64,000 nt of DNA from Streptomyces sp. NBC_01264 (GCF_026340675.1 NZ_JAPEOX010000001.1:5828001-5892000), one strand, 5' to 3'. Positions 1 through 9,531 are shown, counted from the first letter of the stretch. Notes: generated by a model not told the origin, from the sequence alone. Program-made: numbers and translations.

Positions 1-344
1 ACCGCGAAGGCCGTGTGCCGCTGCACACCCTCCGCGCGAACGTGGACTACGGCTTCTTCGAGGCCAAGACCACCTTCGGCCGTATCGGTGTGAAGGTCTG
101 GATCTACAAGGGCGACGTCAAGAACATCGCCGAGGTTCGCGCCGAGAACGCTGCGGCCCGTGCGGGTAACCGCCCGGCCCGTGGTGCCGCCGGCGCTGGC
201 GACCGTCCCGCCGGCCGTGGTGGCCGTGGTGGCGAGCGCGGCGGCCGTGGTGGCCGCAAGCCGCAGCAGGCTGCTGGCGTGGAGGCCCCCAAGGCCGACG
301 CTCCCGCCGCCGCTCCGGCTGAGAGCACCGGAACGGAGGCCTGA
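1..344 (+). CDS. rpsC: 30S ribosomal protein S3, 3' part
   Basis: S3 lines the mRNA entry channel of the 30S subunit. Only the last ~113 codons are present. The frame is already open at the window edge and its first residues ([18 protein letters not shown]) are a conserved S3 stretch, so the GTG at 15 is an internal valine and not a start. After GVKVWIYKG the protein ends in Arg-Gly-Gly blocks followed by an Ala/Pro-rich tail, the extended C terminus usual in actinobacteria. rplP follows after 5 bp, in the standard S10 operon order. Confidence 0.97.
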   Translation, partial: REGRVPLHTLRANVDYGFFEAKTTFGRIGVKVWIYKGDVKNIAEVRAENAAARAGNRPARGAAGAGDRPAGRGGRGGERGGRGGRKPQQAAGVEAPKADAPAAAPAESTGTEA

Positions 345-349
345 CCGAC

Positions 350-769
350 ATGCTGATCCCTCGTAGGGTCAAGCACCGCAAGCAGCACCACCCGAAGCGC
401 CGCGGTATGGCCAAGGGCGGTACTGAGGTCTCGTTCGGCGAGTACGGCATCCAGGCGCTTACCCCCGCCTACGTGACGAACCGCCAGATCGAGGCGGCTC
501 GTATCGCGATGACCCGCCACATCAAGCGTGGCGGCAAGGTCTGGATCAACATCTACCCGGACCGTCCGCTGACGAAGAAGCCTGCCGAGACCCGCATGGG
601 TTCCGGTAAGGGTTCTCCCGAGTGGTGGATCGCGAACGTGCACCCGGGCCGGGTCATGTTCGAGCTGTCCTACCCGAACGAGAAGATTGCTCGTGAGGCG
701 CTCACCCGCGCTGCTCACAAGCTTCCGATGAAGTGCCGGATTGTTCGGCGCGAGGCAGGTGAGTCGTGA
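350..769 (+). CDS. rplP: 50S ribosomal protein L16
   Basis: L16 is a late-assembling 50S protein that contacts 23S rRNA near the A-site tRNA and peptidyl transferase centre. The 139 residues are full family length. They begin [17 protein letters not shown] and carry the conserved [12 protein letters not shown] and [11 protein letters not shown] segments. The gene lies 5 bp after rpsC, and its TGA stop overlaps the rpmC ATG by one base, so the two are translationally coupled. Confidence 0.98.
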   Translation: MLIPRRVKHRKQHHPKRRGMAKGGTEVSFGEYGIQALTPAYVTNRQIEAARIAMTRHIKRGGKVWINIYPDRPLTKKPAETRMGSGKGSPEWWIANVHPGRVMFELSYPNEKIAREALTRAAHKLPMKCRIVRREAGES

Positions 770-993
770 TGGCGACGGGAACCAAGGCGTCCGAGCTGCG
801 TGAGCTCGGTAACGAGGAGCTCGTTGGCAAGCTGCGCGAGGCCAAGGAAGAGCTGTTCAAGCTGCGCTTCCAGGCGGCCACGGGTCAGCTGGAGAACAAC
901 GGCCGGCTCAAGTCCGTCCGTAAGGACATCGCTCGCATCTACACCCTGATGCACGAGCGTGAGCTCGGTATCGAGACGGTGGAGAGCGCCTGA
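769..993 (+). CDS. rpmC: 50S ribosomal protein L29
   Basis: L29 sits beside the polypeptide exit tunnel. The 74-residue helical protein has the typical [20 protein letters not shown] hairpin followed by ENNGRLK. A GTG directly precedes the ATG in frame (766). The ATG at 769 is preferred because it overlaps the rplP stop and gives the usual [10 protein letters not shown] start. Its TGA overlaps the rpsQ ATG, continuing the coupled chain. Confidence 0.96.
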   Translation: MATGTKASELRELGNEELVGKLREAKEELFKLRFQAATGQLENNGRLKSVRKDIARIYTLMHERELGIETVESA

Positions 994-1274
994 TGAGCGA
1001 GAAGAACGTGACTGAGACGACTGACCGCGGCTTCCGCAAGACCCGTGAGGGTCTTGTCGTCAGCGACAAGATGGACAAGACCGTCGTCGTCGCTGTCGAG
1101 GACCGCGTGAAGCACGCTCTGTACGGCAAGGTCATCCGCCGTACGAACAAGCTCAAGGCGCACGACGAGCAGAACGCTGCCGGCGTCGGCGACCGCGTCC
1201 TCATCATGGAGACGCGTCCGCTGTCGGCGAGCAAGCGCTGGCGCATCGTCGAGATCCTCGAGAAGGCCAAGTAA
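993..1274 (+). CDS. rpsQ: 30S ribosomal protein S17
   Basis: S17 is a primary binder of the 5' domain of 16S rRNA. The 93 residues form an OB-fold with the conserved [15 protein letters not shown] strand and the basic [14 protein letters not shown] region, after a short Thr/Glu-rich N-terminal extension. The start overlaps the rpmC stop. It is the last gene before a 124-bp gap with two stem-loops, so it probably closes the S10 transcription unit. Confidence 0.97.
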   Translation: MSEKNVTETTDRGFRKTREGLVVSDKMDKTVVVAVEDRVKHALYGKVIRRTNKLKAHDEQNAAGVGDRVLIMETRPLSASKRWRIVEILEKAK

Positions 1275-1278
1275 TTAT

Positions 1279-1314
1279 CTGAGGCCCTGGGCATCACGCC
1301 CAGGGGCCCCTCAG
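1279..1314 (+). terminator. Stem-loop after rpsQ
   Basis: Five bases after the rpsQ stop, CTGAGG plus CCTGGGC pairs with GCCCAGG plus CCTCAG around the loop ATCAC. There is no T-run. It may be a terminator or attenuator separating the S10 and spc units. Confidence 0.6.
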
Positions 1315-1331
1315 GTTCGTTCCGCCAGGCT

Positions 1332-1370
1332 CGGTGGGGGCGGTAGCTCTTCGGAGTGATGCCCCCGCCG
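1332..1370 (+). promoter_or_regulatory. Second stem-loop in the rplN leader
   Basis: CGGTGGGGGC (1332-1341) pairs with GCCCCCGCCG (1361-1370), with one G-U pair and a 19-nt loop. It ends about 18 nt before the AGGAG ribosome site of rplN. It could be a leader structure for the spc genes. No protein-binding motif could be assigned. Confidence 0.4.
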
Positions 1371-1398
1371 GGAACCGGCAGACAAACAGGAGATAGAC

Positions 1399-1767
1399 GT
1401 GATCCAGCAGGAGTCGCGACTGCGTGTCGCCGACAACACTGGTGCCAAGGAGATCCTTTGCATCCGTGTTCTCGGTGGTTCCGGTCGCCGCTACGCGGGC
1501 ATCGGTGACGTCATCGTTGCCACCGTCAAGGACGCGATCCCCGGTGGCAACGTGAAGAAGGGTGACGTCGTCAAGGCGGTCATCGTTCGCACCGTGAAGG
1601 AACGCCGCCGCCAGGACGGCTCGTACATCCGCTTCGACGAGAACGCCGCCGTCATTCTGAAGAACGACGGCGACCCTCGCGGCACCCGTATCTTCGGCCC
1701 GGTGGGCCGTGAGCTGCGCGAGAAGAAGTTCATGAAGATCATCTCGCTCGCGCCGGAGGTGCTGTAA
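1399..1767 (+). CDS. rplN: 50S ribosomal protein L14
   Basis: L14 binds 23S rRNA at the subunit interface and is a contact of the silencing factor RsfS. The 122 residues are standard length, starting [20 protein letters not shown], with [17 protein letters not shown] following. The GTG start at 1399 is set by AGGAG at 1388-1392. It is the first gene of the spc group and lies 2 bp before rplX. Confidence 0.98.
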   Translation: MIQQESRLRVADNTGAKEILCIRVLGGSGRRYAGIGDVIVATVKDAIPGGNVKKGDVVKAVIVRTVKERRRQDGSYIRFDENAAVILKNDGDPRGTRIFGPVGRELREKKFMKIISLAPEVL

Positions 1768-1769
1768 GC

Positions 1770-2093
1770 ATGAAGATCAAGAAGGGCGACCTGGTTCAGG
1801 TCATCACCGGTAAGGACAAGGGCAAGCAGGGCAAGGTCATTCTGGCCATCCCTACTGAGAACCGTGTCCTCGTCGAGGGTGTCAACCGGGTCAAGAAGCA
1901 CACCAAGGCCGGCCAGACCGCTGGTGGCTCGCAGACCGGTGGCATCGTGATCACCGAGGCGCCGATCCACGTCAGCAACGTTCAGCTGGTTGTGGAGAAG
2001 GACGGCCAGAAGGTCGTTACCCGCGTCGGTTTCCGCTTCGATGACGAGGGCAACAAGATCCGCGTTGCCAAGCGGACGGGTGAGGACATCTGA
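1770..2093 (+). CDS. rplX: 50S ribosomal protein L24
   Basis: L24 starts assembly of the 50S subunit and lies near the tunnel exit. The KOW motif is visible at the N terminus ([20 protein letters not shown]), and [10 protein letters not shown] follows. The 107 residues match the family length. The gene starts 2 bp after rplN, and its TGA overlaps the rplE ATG. Confidence 0.98.
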   Translation: MKIKKGDLVQVITGKDKGKQGKVILAIPTENRVLVEGVNRVKKHTKAGQTAGGSQTGGIVITEAPIHVSNVQLVVEKDGQKVVTRVGFRFDDEGNKIRVAKRTGEDI

Positions 2094-2644
2094 TGGCTAC
2101 CACTCCGCGTCTCAAGACGAAGTACCGCGAGGACATCGCGGGCAAGCTGCGTGAAGAGTTCTCCTACGAGAACGTCATGCAGATTCCCGGCCTCGTGAAG
2201 ATCGTGGTCAACATGGGTGTGGGCGACGCCGCCCGCGACTCCAAGCTGATCGACGGCGCCATCAAGGACCTGACGACGATCACCGGTCAGAAGCCGGCCG
2301 TCACGAAGGCCCGCAAGTCCATCGCGCAGTTCAAGCTGCGCGAGGGTCAGCCGATCGGCTGCCACGTCACCCTCCGTGGTGACCGCATGTGGGAGTTCCT
2401 GGACCGTACGCTGTCGCTCGCGCTGCCGCGTATCCGTGACTTCCGTGGTCTGTCGCCGAAGCAGTTCGACGGCCGTGGCAACTACACCTTCGGTCTCACC
2501 GAGCAGGTCATGTTCCACGAGATCGACCAGGACAAGATCGACCGTACCCGGGGTATGGACATCACCGTGGTCACCACGGCGACCAACGACGACGAGGGCC
2601 GCGCGCTCCTCCGTCACCTCGGCTTCCCCTTCAAGGAGGCGTAA
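2093..2644 (+). CDS. rplE: 50S ribosomal protein L5
   Basis: L5 binds 5S rRNA and contacts the P-site tRNA. The 183 residues show the family landmarks [33 protein letters not shown] and [11 protein letters not shown]. The start overlaps the rplX stop and rpsZ follows 5 bp after the end, so it is an internal gene of the spc operon. Confidence 0.98.
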   Translation: MATTPRLKTKYREDIAGKLREEFSYENVMQIPGLVKIVVNMGVGDAARDSKLIDGAIKDLTTITGQKPAVTKARKSIAQFKLREGQPIGCHVTLRGDRMWEFLDRTLSLALPRIRDFRGLSPKQFDGRGNYTFGLTEQVMFHEIDQDKIDRTRGMDITVVTTATNDDEGRALLRHLGFPFKEA

Positions 2645-2649
2645 GCGAG

Positions 2650-2835
2650 ATGGCGAAGAAGGCTCTCATCGCGAAGGCTGCCCGCAAGCCCAAGTTCGGT
2701 GTGCGTGCGTACACCCGCTGCCAGCGCTGCGGTCGCCCCCACTCCGTGTACCGCAAGTTCGGCCTGTGCCGCGTCTGCCTTCGTGAGATGGCTCACCGTG
2801 GCGAGCTGCCGGGCGTGACCAAGAGCTCCTGGTAA
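2650..2835 (+). CDS. rpsZ: 30S ribosomal protein S14, zinc-binding short form (type Z)
   Basis: This 61-residue S14 assembles into the 30S head. It is the short zinc form: Cys24, Cys27, Cys40 and Cys43 make two CxxC pairs (CQRC and CRVC). That is the C+ version, whose cysteine-free paralogue in actinobacteria is normally under Zur control elsewhere in the genome. It lies 5 bp after rplE. The following 223 bp before rpsH hold no gene. Confidence 0.97.
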   Translation: MAKKALIAKAARKPKFGVRAYTRCQRCGRPHSVYRKFGLCRVCLREMAHRGELPGVTKSSW

Positions 2836-3058
2836 TTCCCTCTCGTCCGCAAGGACTTGAGGAGTACCAGGCACTCTCGGTAAGCATCTGGTCGGCGGAT
2901 GCCCGGCCGCGCATGCCTTAGGCTTGTGTGGTTGGGCGTCCGCCGCCCATAACGACTTACTACGCCGTAGGTCCCCGCACCGCACCCGTCCCGCCACTGA
3001 GTGGGGAGAGGGATGGCGCATACAGGAAACCCCGGCGAGAGAGGCCGAAGGCCACTTC

Positions 3059-3457
3059 ATGACCATGACTGACCCGATCGCAGACATGCTCACGCGTCTG
3101 CGTAACGCTAACTCGGCGTACCACGACTCCGTCGTGATGCCGCACAGCAAGATCAAGTCGCACATCGCAGAAATCCTCAAGCAGGAGGGTTTCATCACCG
3201 GCTGGAAGGTCGAGGACGCCGAGGTCGGCAAGAACCTCGTCCTCGAGCTGAAGTTCGGCCCGAACCGCGAACGCTCCATTGCGGGCATCAAGCGGATCTC
3301 GAAGCCCGGTCTGCGTGTGTACGCAAAGTCCACCAACCTGCCGAAGGTGCTCGGCGGCCTGGGCGTGGCGATCATCTCCACGTCCCACGGTCTGCTCACC
3401 GGCCAGCAGGCAGGCAAGAAGGGCGTAGGTGGGGAAGTCCTCGCCTACGTCTGGTAG
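3059..3457 (+). CDS. rpsH: 30S ribosomal protein S8
   Basis: S8 binds the central domain of 16S rRNA and in other bacteria also represses the spc operon. The ATG at 3059 gives 132 residues ([18 protein letters not shown]), exactly the usual length. The frame stays open upstream to 2924, but those codons do not resemble S8. The C terminus ([20 protein letters not shown]) is typical. The long 223-bp leader suggests a promoter or regulatory site here, but none was recognisable. Confidence 0.97.
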   Translation: MTMTDPIADMLTRLRNANSAYHDSVVMPHSKIKSHIAEILKQEGFITGWKVEDAEVGKNLVLELKFGPNRERSIAGIKRISKPGLRVYAKSTNLPKVLGGLGVAIISTSHGLLTGQQAGKKGVGGEVLAYVW

Positions 3458-3477
3458 TCGGGAACGGAGGAAAAGCA

Positions 3478-4017
3478 ATGTCGCGAATCGGCAAGCTCCC
3501 CATCCAGGTTCCCGCCGGTGTGGACGTCACCATCGACGGCCAGGCTGTGGCTGTGAAGGGCCCCAAGGGTTCCCTCGCGCTCACGGTCAAGGCGCCGATC
3601 GAGATCGTCAAGGGTGAGGACGGCGTTCTGAACGTCACCCGCCCCAACGACGAGCGTCAGAACAAGGCCCTGCACGGCCTGTCCCGCACGCTGGTGGCGA
3701 ACATGATCACCGGCGTGACCACGGGTTACGTCAAGGCTCTTGAGATCAGCGGTGTCGGTTACCGCGTCGCCGCGAAGGGCTCCAACCTGGAGTTCCAGCT
3801 TGGTTACAGCCACCCGATCCTGATCGAGGCGCCCGAGGGCATCTCCTTCAAGGTCGAGTCGCCCACCAAGTTCTCGGTCGAGGGCATCGACAAGCAGAAG
3901 GTCGGCGAGGTCGCCGCCAACATCCGCAAGCTGCGGAAGCCCGACCCGTACAAGGCCAAGGGTGTCAAGTACGCCGGCGAAGTCATCCGCCGCAAGGTCG
4001 GAAAGGCTGGTAAGTAG
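3478..4017 (+). CDS. rplF: 50S ribosomal protein L6
   Basis: L6 lies near the GTPase-associated centre of the 50S subunit. The 179-residue protein has the duplicated L6 domain: the first starts [20 protein letters not shown], and the second carries the signature [19 protein letters not shown] near the C terminus. GGAGG lies just upstream of the ATG. rplR follows after 2 bp. Confidence 0.98.
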   Translation: MSRIGKLPIQVPAGVDVTIDGQAVAVKGPKGSLALTVKAPIEIVKGEDGVLNVTRPNDERQNKALHGLSRTLVANMITGVTTGYVKALEISGVGYRVAAKGSNLEFQLGYSHPILIEAPEGISFKVESPTKFSVEGIDKQKVGEVAANIRKLRKPDPYKAKGVKYAGEVIRRKVGKAGK

Positions 4018-4019
4018 CC

Positions 4020-4403
4020 ATGGCATACGGTGTAAAGATCGCCAAGGGCGACGCGTACAAGCGTGCCGCCAAGGCCCGCCGCCACATCCGCATCCGCAAG
4101 AACGTCTCGGGTACGGCGGAGCGTCCGCGCCTCGTCGTGACGCGTTCCAACCGCAACATCGTTGCTCAGGTCATCGACGACCTCCAGGGTCACACCCTGG
4201 CGTCCGCGTCGACCCTGGACGCTTCGATCCGTGGTGGCGAAGGCGACAAGAGCTCGCAGGCCCAGGCCGTGGGCGCACTCGTCGCCGAGCGTGCCAAGGC
4301 CGCGGGTGTCGAGACCGTCGTGTTCGACCGCGGTGGCAACCGATACGCCGGGCGCATTGCCGCTCTGGCTGACGCCGCCCGCGAAGCCGGGCTGAAGTTC
4401 TAA
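4020..4403 (+). CDS. rplR: 50S ribosomal protein L18
   Basis: L18 binds 5S rRNA together with L5 in the central protuberance. The 127 residues include [20 protein letters not shown] and the C-terminal [18 protein letters not shown]. It is 2 bp downstream of rplF. A 46-bp gap with its own ribosome site (GAGAGAGG) separates it from rpsE. Confidence 0.98.
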   Translation: MAYGVKIAKGDAYKRAAKARRHIRIRKNVSGTAERPRLVVTRSNRNIVAQVIDDLQGHTLASASTLDASIRGGEGDKSSQAQAVGALVAERAKAAGVETVVFDRGGNRYAGRIAALADAAREAGLKF

Positions 4404-4449
4404 GCCCCGTTTTCCGGGACTCACGGACGTAACAGAGAGAGGTAATCCA

Positions 4450-5052
4450 ATGGCTGGACCCCAGCGCCGCGGAAGCGGTGCCGGTGGCGGCGAGCGGCGG
4501 GACCGGAAGGGTCGCGACGGTGGCCCTGCCGCCGAGAAGACCGCTTACGTTGAGCGCGTTGTCGCGATCAACCGCGTCGCCAAGGTTGTCAAGGGTGGTC
4601 GCCGCTTCAGCTTCACCGCGCTGGTCGTGGTGGGCGACGGTGACGGCACTGTAGGTGTCGGTTACGGCAAGGCCAAGGAAGTTCCCGCGGCCATCGCCAA
4701 GGGTGTCGAGGAAGCCAAGAAGTCCTTCTTCAAGGTTCCGCGCATCCAGGGCACCATTCCTCACCCGATCACGGGCGAGCGCGCCGCGGGCGTCGTGCTG
4801 CTGAAGCCGGCCGCCCCTGGTACCGGTGTTATCGCCGGTGGCCCGGTGCGCGCCGTTCTGGAGTGCGCCGGCGTTCACGACATCCTGTCGAAGTCGCTCG
4901 GTTCTTCCAACGCGATCAACATCGTGCACGCGACCGTGGCGGCCCTCAAGGGCCTGCAGCGTCCCGAGGAGATCGCGGCTCGCCGTGGTCTGCCCCTCGA
5001 GGACGTCGCTCCCGCGGCTCTGCTCCGTGCGCGTGCTGGGGCGGGTGCGTAA
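4450..5052 (+). CDS. rpsE: 30S ribosomal protein S5
   Basis: S5 supports translational fidelity at the mRNA entry site. The 200-residue protein has a basic Gly/Arg-rich N-terminal extension (about residues 1-30), then the double-stranded RNA-binding part ([19 protein letters not shown]) and the C-terminal domain with [15 protein letters not shown] and [15 protein letters not shown]. The TAA overlaps the rpmD ATG by one base. Confidence 0.98.
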   Translation: MAGPQRRGSGAGGGERRDRKGRDGGPAAEKTAYVERVVAINRVAKVVKGGRRFSFTALVVVGDGDGTVGVGYGKAKEVPAAIAKGVEEAKKSFFKVPRIQGTIPHPITGERAAGVVLLKPAAPGTGVIAGGPVRAVLECAGVHDILSKSLGSSNAINIVHATVAALKGLQRPEEIAARRGLPLEDVAPAALLRARAGAGA

Positions 5053-5234
5053 TGGCTCGCCTCAAGGTCACGCAGATCAAGTCGTACATCGGCAGCAAGC
5101 AGAACCACCGCGACACGCTGCGTTCGCTCGGGCTCAAGCGCCTGAACGACGTCGTCGTCAAGGAGGACCGCCCCGAGTTCCGCGGAATGGTTCACACCGT
5201 CCGCCACCTCGTGACGGTTGAGGAGGTTGACTAA
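5052..5234 (+). CDS. rpmD: 50S ribosomal protein L30
   Basis: This is a 60-residue L30 with the typical [20 protein letters not shown] start and [15 protein letters not shown] core. The reading frame is open further upstream inside rpsE, but the ATG overlapping the rpsE stop gives the exact family length. rplO starts one base after its stop. Confidence 0.97.
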   Translation: MARLKVTQIKSYIGSKQNHRDTLRSLGLKRLNDVVVKEDRPEFRGMVHTVRHLVTVEEVD

Positions 5235-5235
5235 C

Positions 5236-5691
5236 ATGGCTGAGAGCAGCCCGCTGAAGGCCCACAACCTCCGTCCCGCCCCCGGCGCCAAGACCGCGAA
5301 GACCCGTGTCGGTCGTGGTGAGGCGTCGAAGGGTAAGACGGCCGGTCGTGGTACGAAGGGCCAGAAGGCCCGCTACCAGATCCCGCAGCGCTTCGAGGGT
5401 GGGCAGATGCCCCTCCACATGCGTCTGCCGAAGCTCAAGGGCTTCAAGAACCCGTTCCGCACCGAGTTCCAGGTCGTGAACCTGGACAAGCTCGGCGCTC
5501 TCTACCCCGAGGGTGGAGAAGTCACGGTGGCCGACCTGGTCGCCAAGGGCGCGGTTCGCAAGAACAGCCTCGTCAAGGTCCTGGGCCAGGGCGAGATCTC
5601 CGTGGCGCTGCAGGTTTCGGTTGACGCCGTTTCCGGCTCCGCCAAGGAGAAGATTGCCGCCGCTGGTGGCTCTGTGACCGAGCTCGTCTAA
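5236..5691 (+). CDS. rplO: 50S ribosomal protein L15
   Basis: L15 is a late 50S assembly protein. The start ATG at 5236 gives 151 residues ([19 protein letters not shown]). The Gly/Lys-rich [20 protein letters not shown] region and [19 protein letters not shown] are diagnostic. AGGAGG (5221-5226) precedes the ATG. It closes the spc genes and is followed by a stem-loop. Confidence 0.98.
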   Translation: MAESSPLKAHNLRPAPGAKTAKTRVGRGEASKGKTAGRGTKGQKARYQIPQRFEGGQMPLHMRLPKLKGFKNPFRTEFQVVNLDKLGALYPEGGEVTVADLVAKGAVRKNSLVKVLGQGEISVALQVSVDAVSGSAKEKIAAAGGSVTELV

Positions 5692-5723
5692 GACGAACTC
5701 AGTGACAAATAGCTAGAAACCCG

Positions 5724-5757
5724 ACCGGGGATGCCTCACATATGGGGCATCCCCGGT
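5724..5757 (+). terminator. Stem-loop between rplO and secY
   Basis: A perfect 12-bp stem (ACCGGGGATGCC with its complement) around a 10-nt loop lies 32 bp after rplO and 120 bp before secY. It has only a short T-containing tail and may allow partial readthrough into secY. Confidence 0.7.
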
Positions 5758-5877
5758 TGGTCGTTCCATGGAAGGTGCAGACGCCGGTAAGGTGGCCTGC
5801 ACCTTTGCTTGTACACATTCGTCGATCCCTCAGACCGTCACCTCTGACGCAGTAGCGCGGGGGTCGCAGGAGGCACC

Positions 5878-7194
5878 GTGCTCACCGCGTTCGCCCGGGC
5901 GTTCAAGACGCCCGACCTGCGCAAGAAGCTGCTTTTTACGCTCGCCATCATCGCGCTGTACCGACTCGGATCACACATCCCGGTACCCGGTGTGAGCTAC
6001 AAGAACGTTCAGATCTGCGTGGACCAGATGGGGGCGGGCAACAACAGCCTCTTCGGTCTCGTCAACATGTTCAGCGGTGGCGCGCTGCTCCAGATCACGA
6101 TCTTTGCGCTCGGCATCATGCCGTACATCACGGCGAGCATCATCCTGCAGCTGCTGACCGTGGTCATCCCGAAGCTGGAGAACCTCAAAAAAGAGGGTCA
6201 GTCCGGCACGGCGAAGATCACTCAGTACACGCGCTATCTGACGGTCGCACTCGCGATCCTGCAGGGCACCGGCCTCGTCGCCACCGCCCGCAGCGGCGCT
6301 CTTTTCCAGAGCTGCATGGTCAAGGACCAGATCGTCCCCGACCGCTCGATCTTCACGACCGTCGTCATGGTGCTTACCATGACCGCCGGCACCTGCCTCG
6401 TCATGTGGCTCGGTGAGCTCATCACCGACCGGGGCATCGGCAACGGCATGTCGATCCTTATGTTCATCTCGATCGCCGCGGGCTTCGTCGGCTCCCTGTG
6501 GGCCATCAAGGAGCAGGGCAAGATCGCGGACGGCTGGGTCGAGTTCGGCGTGGTCATCCTGGTCGGCCTCGCGATGGTGGCCCTGGTGGTCTTCGTCGAG
6601 CAGGCGCAGCGGCGGATCCCGGTCCAGTACGCGAAGCGCATGATCGGCCGGCGAGCGTACGGCGGCACCTCGACGTACATCCCGCTCAAGGTGAACCAGG
6701 CCGGTGTCATCCCGGTCATCTTCGCCTCGTCGCTGCTGTACATCCCGGCACTGATCGTCCAGTTCAGCGGTTCCACCGCCGGCTGGGCCACCTGGATCCA
6801 GAAGCACTTCGTCAAGGGCGACCACCCGTACTACATCGCCACCTACTTCCTCCTGATCGTCTTCTTCGCGTTCTTCTACGTGGCGATCTCGTTCAACCCC
6901 GAGGAAGTTGCAGACAACATGAAGAAGTATGGTGGGTTCATTCCGGGCATCCGCGCCGGTCGGCCTACCGCCGAGTACCTGAGCTACGTACTCAACCGGA
7001 TCACCTGGCCGGGGTCGCTGTACCTGGGTCTGATCGCTCTTGTGCCGACGATGGCGTTGGCCGGCTTCGGAGCGAACCAGAACTTCCCGTTCGGCGGGAC
7101 GAGCATCCTGATCATCGTGGGTGTGGGTCTGGAAACCGTGAAGCAGATCGAGAGCCAGCTCCAGCAGCGTAATTACGAAGGGTTCCTCCGCTGA
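5878..7194 (+). CDS. secY: Preprotein translocase channel subunit SecY
   Basis: SecY forms the protein-conducting channel of the SecYEG translocon in the cell membrane. The 438 residues begin MLTAFARAFKTPDLRKKLLF and contain the conserved RLGSHIPVPGV, NMFSGGALLQITIFALGIMP and the cytoplasmic loop QRRIPVQYAKRM, with about ten hydrophobic segments. The GTG start is set by AGGAGG at 5869-5874. The final TGA overlaps the adk ATG, the usual secY-adk coupling. Confidence 0.98.
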   Translation: MLTAFARAFKTPDLRKKLLFTLAIIALYRLGSHIPVPGVSYKNVQICVDQMGAGNNSLFGLVNMFSGGALLQITIFALGIMPYITASIILQLLTVVIPKLENLKKEGQSGTAKITQYTRYLTVALAILQGTGLVATARSGALFQSCMVKDQIVPDRSIFTTVVMVLTMTAGTCLVMWLGELITDRGIGNGMSILMFISIAAGFVGSLWAIKEQGKIADGWVEFGVVILVGLAMVALVVFVEQAQRRIPVQYAKRMIGRRAYGGTSTYIPLKVNQAGVIPVIFASSLLYIPALIVQFSGSTAGWATWIQKHFVKGDHPYYIATYFLLIVFFAFFYVAISFNPEEVADNMKKYGGFIPGIRAGRPTAEYLSYVLNRITWPGSLYLGLIALVPTMALAGFGANQNFPFGGTSILIIVGVGLETVKQIESQLQQRNYEGFLR

Positions 7195-7841
7195 TGCGAA
7201 TCGTCCTCGTCGGCCCGCCGGGTGCGGGCAAGGGAACGCAGGCGACTGTGCTTGCCGAGACCTTGTCGATCCCGCACATCTCCACGGGCGACCTGTTCCG
7301 GGCCAACATCAGCCAGGGCACCGAGCTCGGACGGCGTGCGAAGGCGTTCATGGACGCGGGTGACCTCGTCCCGGACGAGATCACCATCGGCATGGCCAAG
7401 GACCGCATGGAGCAGGAGGACGCCGCCGGCGGTTTCCTGCTCGACGGTTTCCCGCGCAACGTCTCCCAGGCGGAAGCCCTCGACGTGATGTTGAAGGCCG
7501 GGGCCATGAACCTCGACGCCGTCCTCGACCTGGAGGTCGAGGAGGACGAGGTCGTCAAGCGTCTCGCGGGTCGCCGTACGTGCCGCAAGGACAGCTCGCA
7601 CATCTACCACGTGGACTACCGCCCGTCGAAGGTCGAGGGTGTCTGCGACATCGACGGCGGCGAGCTGTACGTGCGCGAGGACCAGACCGAGGAAGCCGTG
7701 CGCAACCGGCTGGAGGTCTACCACACCCAGACCGAGCCGATCATCGACTACTACAAGGCCCAGGGCCTCGTGTCGACGATTCCGGCCCTGGGTGAGGTCA
7801 AGGACGTCACGCAGCGCGCGCTGGACGCCCTCAAGAAGTAG
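7194..7841 (+). CDS. adk: Adenylate kinase
   Basis: The enzyme interconverts ATP + AMP and 2 ADP in the cytosol. The 215-residue protein has the P-loop GPPGAGKGT (residues 7-15), the AMP-binding TGDLFRANI and the LLDGFPRN motif. It is the long form with a LID insert. The LID shows CRKD and CDID instead of two full CxxC pairs, so a four-cysteine zinc site is incomplete. It overlaps secY by one base and is followed 100 bp later by map. Confidence 0.97.
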   Translation: MRIVLVGPPGAGKGTQATVLAETLSIPHISTGDLFRANISQGTELGRRAKAFMDAGDLVPDEITIGMAKDRMEQEDAAGGFLLDGFPRNVSQAEALDVMLKAGAMNLDAVLDLEVEEDEVVKRLAGRRTCRKDSSHIYHVDYRPSKVEGVCDIDGGELYVREDQTEEAVRNRLEVYHTQTEPIIDYYKAQGLVSTIPALGEVKDVTQRALDALKK

Positions 7842-7941
7842 CAACGAGCAGTTCACCTGTAGTGCAGCCCCGGCCGCGGTGTCCCCAGGACGCCGCGGCC
7901 GTACTGTTGAAAGACCCGAATCCGAAGGTGGCAGGTACGTC

Positions 7942-8793
7942 ATGGTCCAGATCAAGACCCCCGAGCAGATCGCGAAGATGCGTGAGGCCGGGCTCGTCGT
8001 CGCCGCGATCCACGCGGCGACCCGTGAGGCGGCCGTGCCGGGCGCCACGACGCGGGATCTGGACATGGTGGCCCGCAAGGTCATCGCGGACGCCGGCGCC
8101 AAGTCGAACTTCCTCGGGTACGGCGGATTCCCCGCGACCATCTGCACCTCGGTCAACGAGGTCGTGGTCCACGGCATCCCCGACGACAAGACGGTCCTCA
8201 AGGACGGCGACATCATCTCGATCGACGCCGGCGCGATCGTCGAGGGCTGGCACGGCGACGCCGCGTACACCGCCTTCGTGGGCTCTGGGCACGCTCCTGA
8301 GCTCGTGGAGCTGTCCCGGGTGACCGAGGAGTCCATGTGGGCCGGTATCGCCGCCATGAAGCTCGGCAACCGCCTCGTGGACATCTCGAAGGCGATCGAG
8401 ACGTACATCAAGCGGCAGCCGCGTCCCACCACGGGTGAGCACAGCCTCGGCAAGTTCGGGATCATCGAGGACTACGGCGGCCACGGCATCGGTTCCGAGA
8501 TGCACATGGACCCGCACCTGCTGAACTACGTCTCGCGCAAGCGGGGCAAGGGGATCAAGCTCGTCCCGGGCCTGTGCCTGGCGATCGAGCCGATGGTCTC
8601 GCTGGGCACCGCCCAGACGGAGGTCCTGGCGGACGACTGGACGGTCATCACCACGGACGGCACGTGGTCCTCGCACTGGGAGCACTCCATCGCCCTGACG
8701 GAGGAGGGACCGATCGTCCTGACCTCCCCGGACTGTGGCAAGGCCAAGCTGGCGGAGTACGGGGTGACGACGGCTCCGGACCCGTTGGGCTGA
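7942..8793 (+). CDS. map: Methionine aminopeptidase, type I
   Basis: It removes the initiator methionine from new proteins. The ATG at 7942 (MVQIKTPEQIAKMREAGLVV) follows GGTGGCAGG-type sequence and gives 283 residues. The open frame further upstream lies inside adk. The five metal ligands of the pita-bread fold are present: Asp95, Asp106, His181, Glu215 and Glu247. The last ~44 codons are the first copy of a 245-bp tandem array, but this copy is intact and ends at a normal TGA. Confidence 0.97.
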   Translation: MVQIKTPEQIAKMREAGLVVAAIHAATREAAVPGATTRDLDMVARKVIADAGAKSNFLGYGGFPATICTSVNEVVVHGIPDDKTVLKDGDIISIDAGAIVEGWHGDAAYTAFVGSGHAPELVELSRVTEESMWAGIAAMKLGNRLVDISKAIETYIKRQPRPTTGEHSLGKFGIIEDYGGHGIGSEMHMDPHLLNYVSRKRGKGIKLVPGLCLAIEPMVSLGTAQTEVLADDWTVITTDGTWSSHWEHSIALTEEGPIVLTSPDCGKAKLAEYGVTTAPDPLG

Positions 8794-9531
8794 GCGGGGC
8801 GGGGCTCCGGCCCCGGGCACGACGGACGGAGTCCGGCGCAGCCGCGCGAAGCATGTGAGGCGCGCCAGCGCCGATCCCGCGAGCGGGGCGTCAAAAAGAG
8901 GTCGGCACGTGGTCCTCGCACTGGGAGCACTCCATCGCCCTGACGGAGGAGGGACCGATCGTCCTGACCTCCCCGGACTGTGGCAAGGCCAAGCTGGCGG
9001 AGTACGGGGTGACGACGGCTCCGGACCCGTTGGGCTGAGCGGGGCGGGGCTCCGGCCCCGGGCACGACGGACGGAGTCCGGCGCAGCCGCGCGAAGCATG
9101 TGAGGCGCGCCAGCGCCGATCCCGCGAGCGGGGCGTCAAAAAGAGGTCGGCACGTGGTCCTCGCACTGGGAGCACTCCATCGCCCTGACGGAGGAGGGAC
9201 CGATCGTCCTGACCTCCCCGGACTGTGGCAAGGCCAAGCTGGCGGAGTACGGGGTGACGACGGCTCCGGACCCGTTGGGCTGAGCGGGGCGGGGCTCCGG
9301 CCCCGGGCACGACGGACGGAGTCCGGCGCAGCCGCGCGAAGCATGTGAGGCGCGCCAGCGCCGATCCCGCGAGCGGGGCGTCAAAAAGAGGTCGGCACGT
9401 GGTCCTCGCACTGGGAGCACTCCATCGCCCTGACGGAGGAGGGACCGATCGTCCTGACCTCCCCGGACTGTGGCAAGGCCAAGCTGGCGGAGTACGGGGT
9501 GACGACGGCTCCGGACCCGTTGGGCTGAGCC
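8658..9531 (+). repeat. Tandem array: 245-bp unit, about 3.6 copies, carrying the 3' end of map
   Basis: Copies begin at 8658, 8903, 9148 and 9393, always at CGGCACGTGG; the last is partial and ends just after the stop codon. By eye the copies are identical. Each unit holds the final ~136 bp of map including its TGA, then ~109 bp of GC-rich intergenic DNA ending TCAAAAAGAGGT. The period is not a multiple of three, and the extra copies have no start codon in the map frame, so the ORFs across them are not real genes. The array pushes infA about 735 bp further from map. Confidence 0.95.

Noticed and set aside
15..344. GTG at 15 as a start of a 109-residue protein
   Set aside because: The residues before it (REGR) continue the conserved S3 sequence, so the gene enters from outside the window.
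8658..9531. CRISPR-like array
   Set aside because: The units are 245 bp, contiguous and without unique spacers; they duplicate a gene end.
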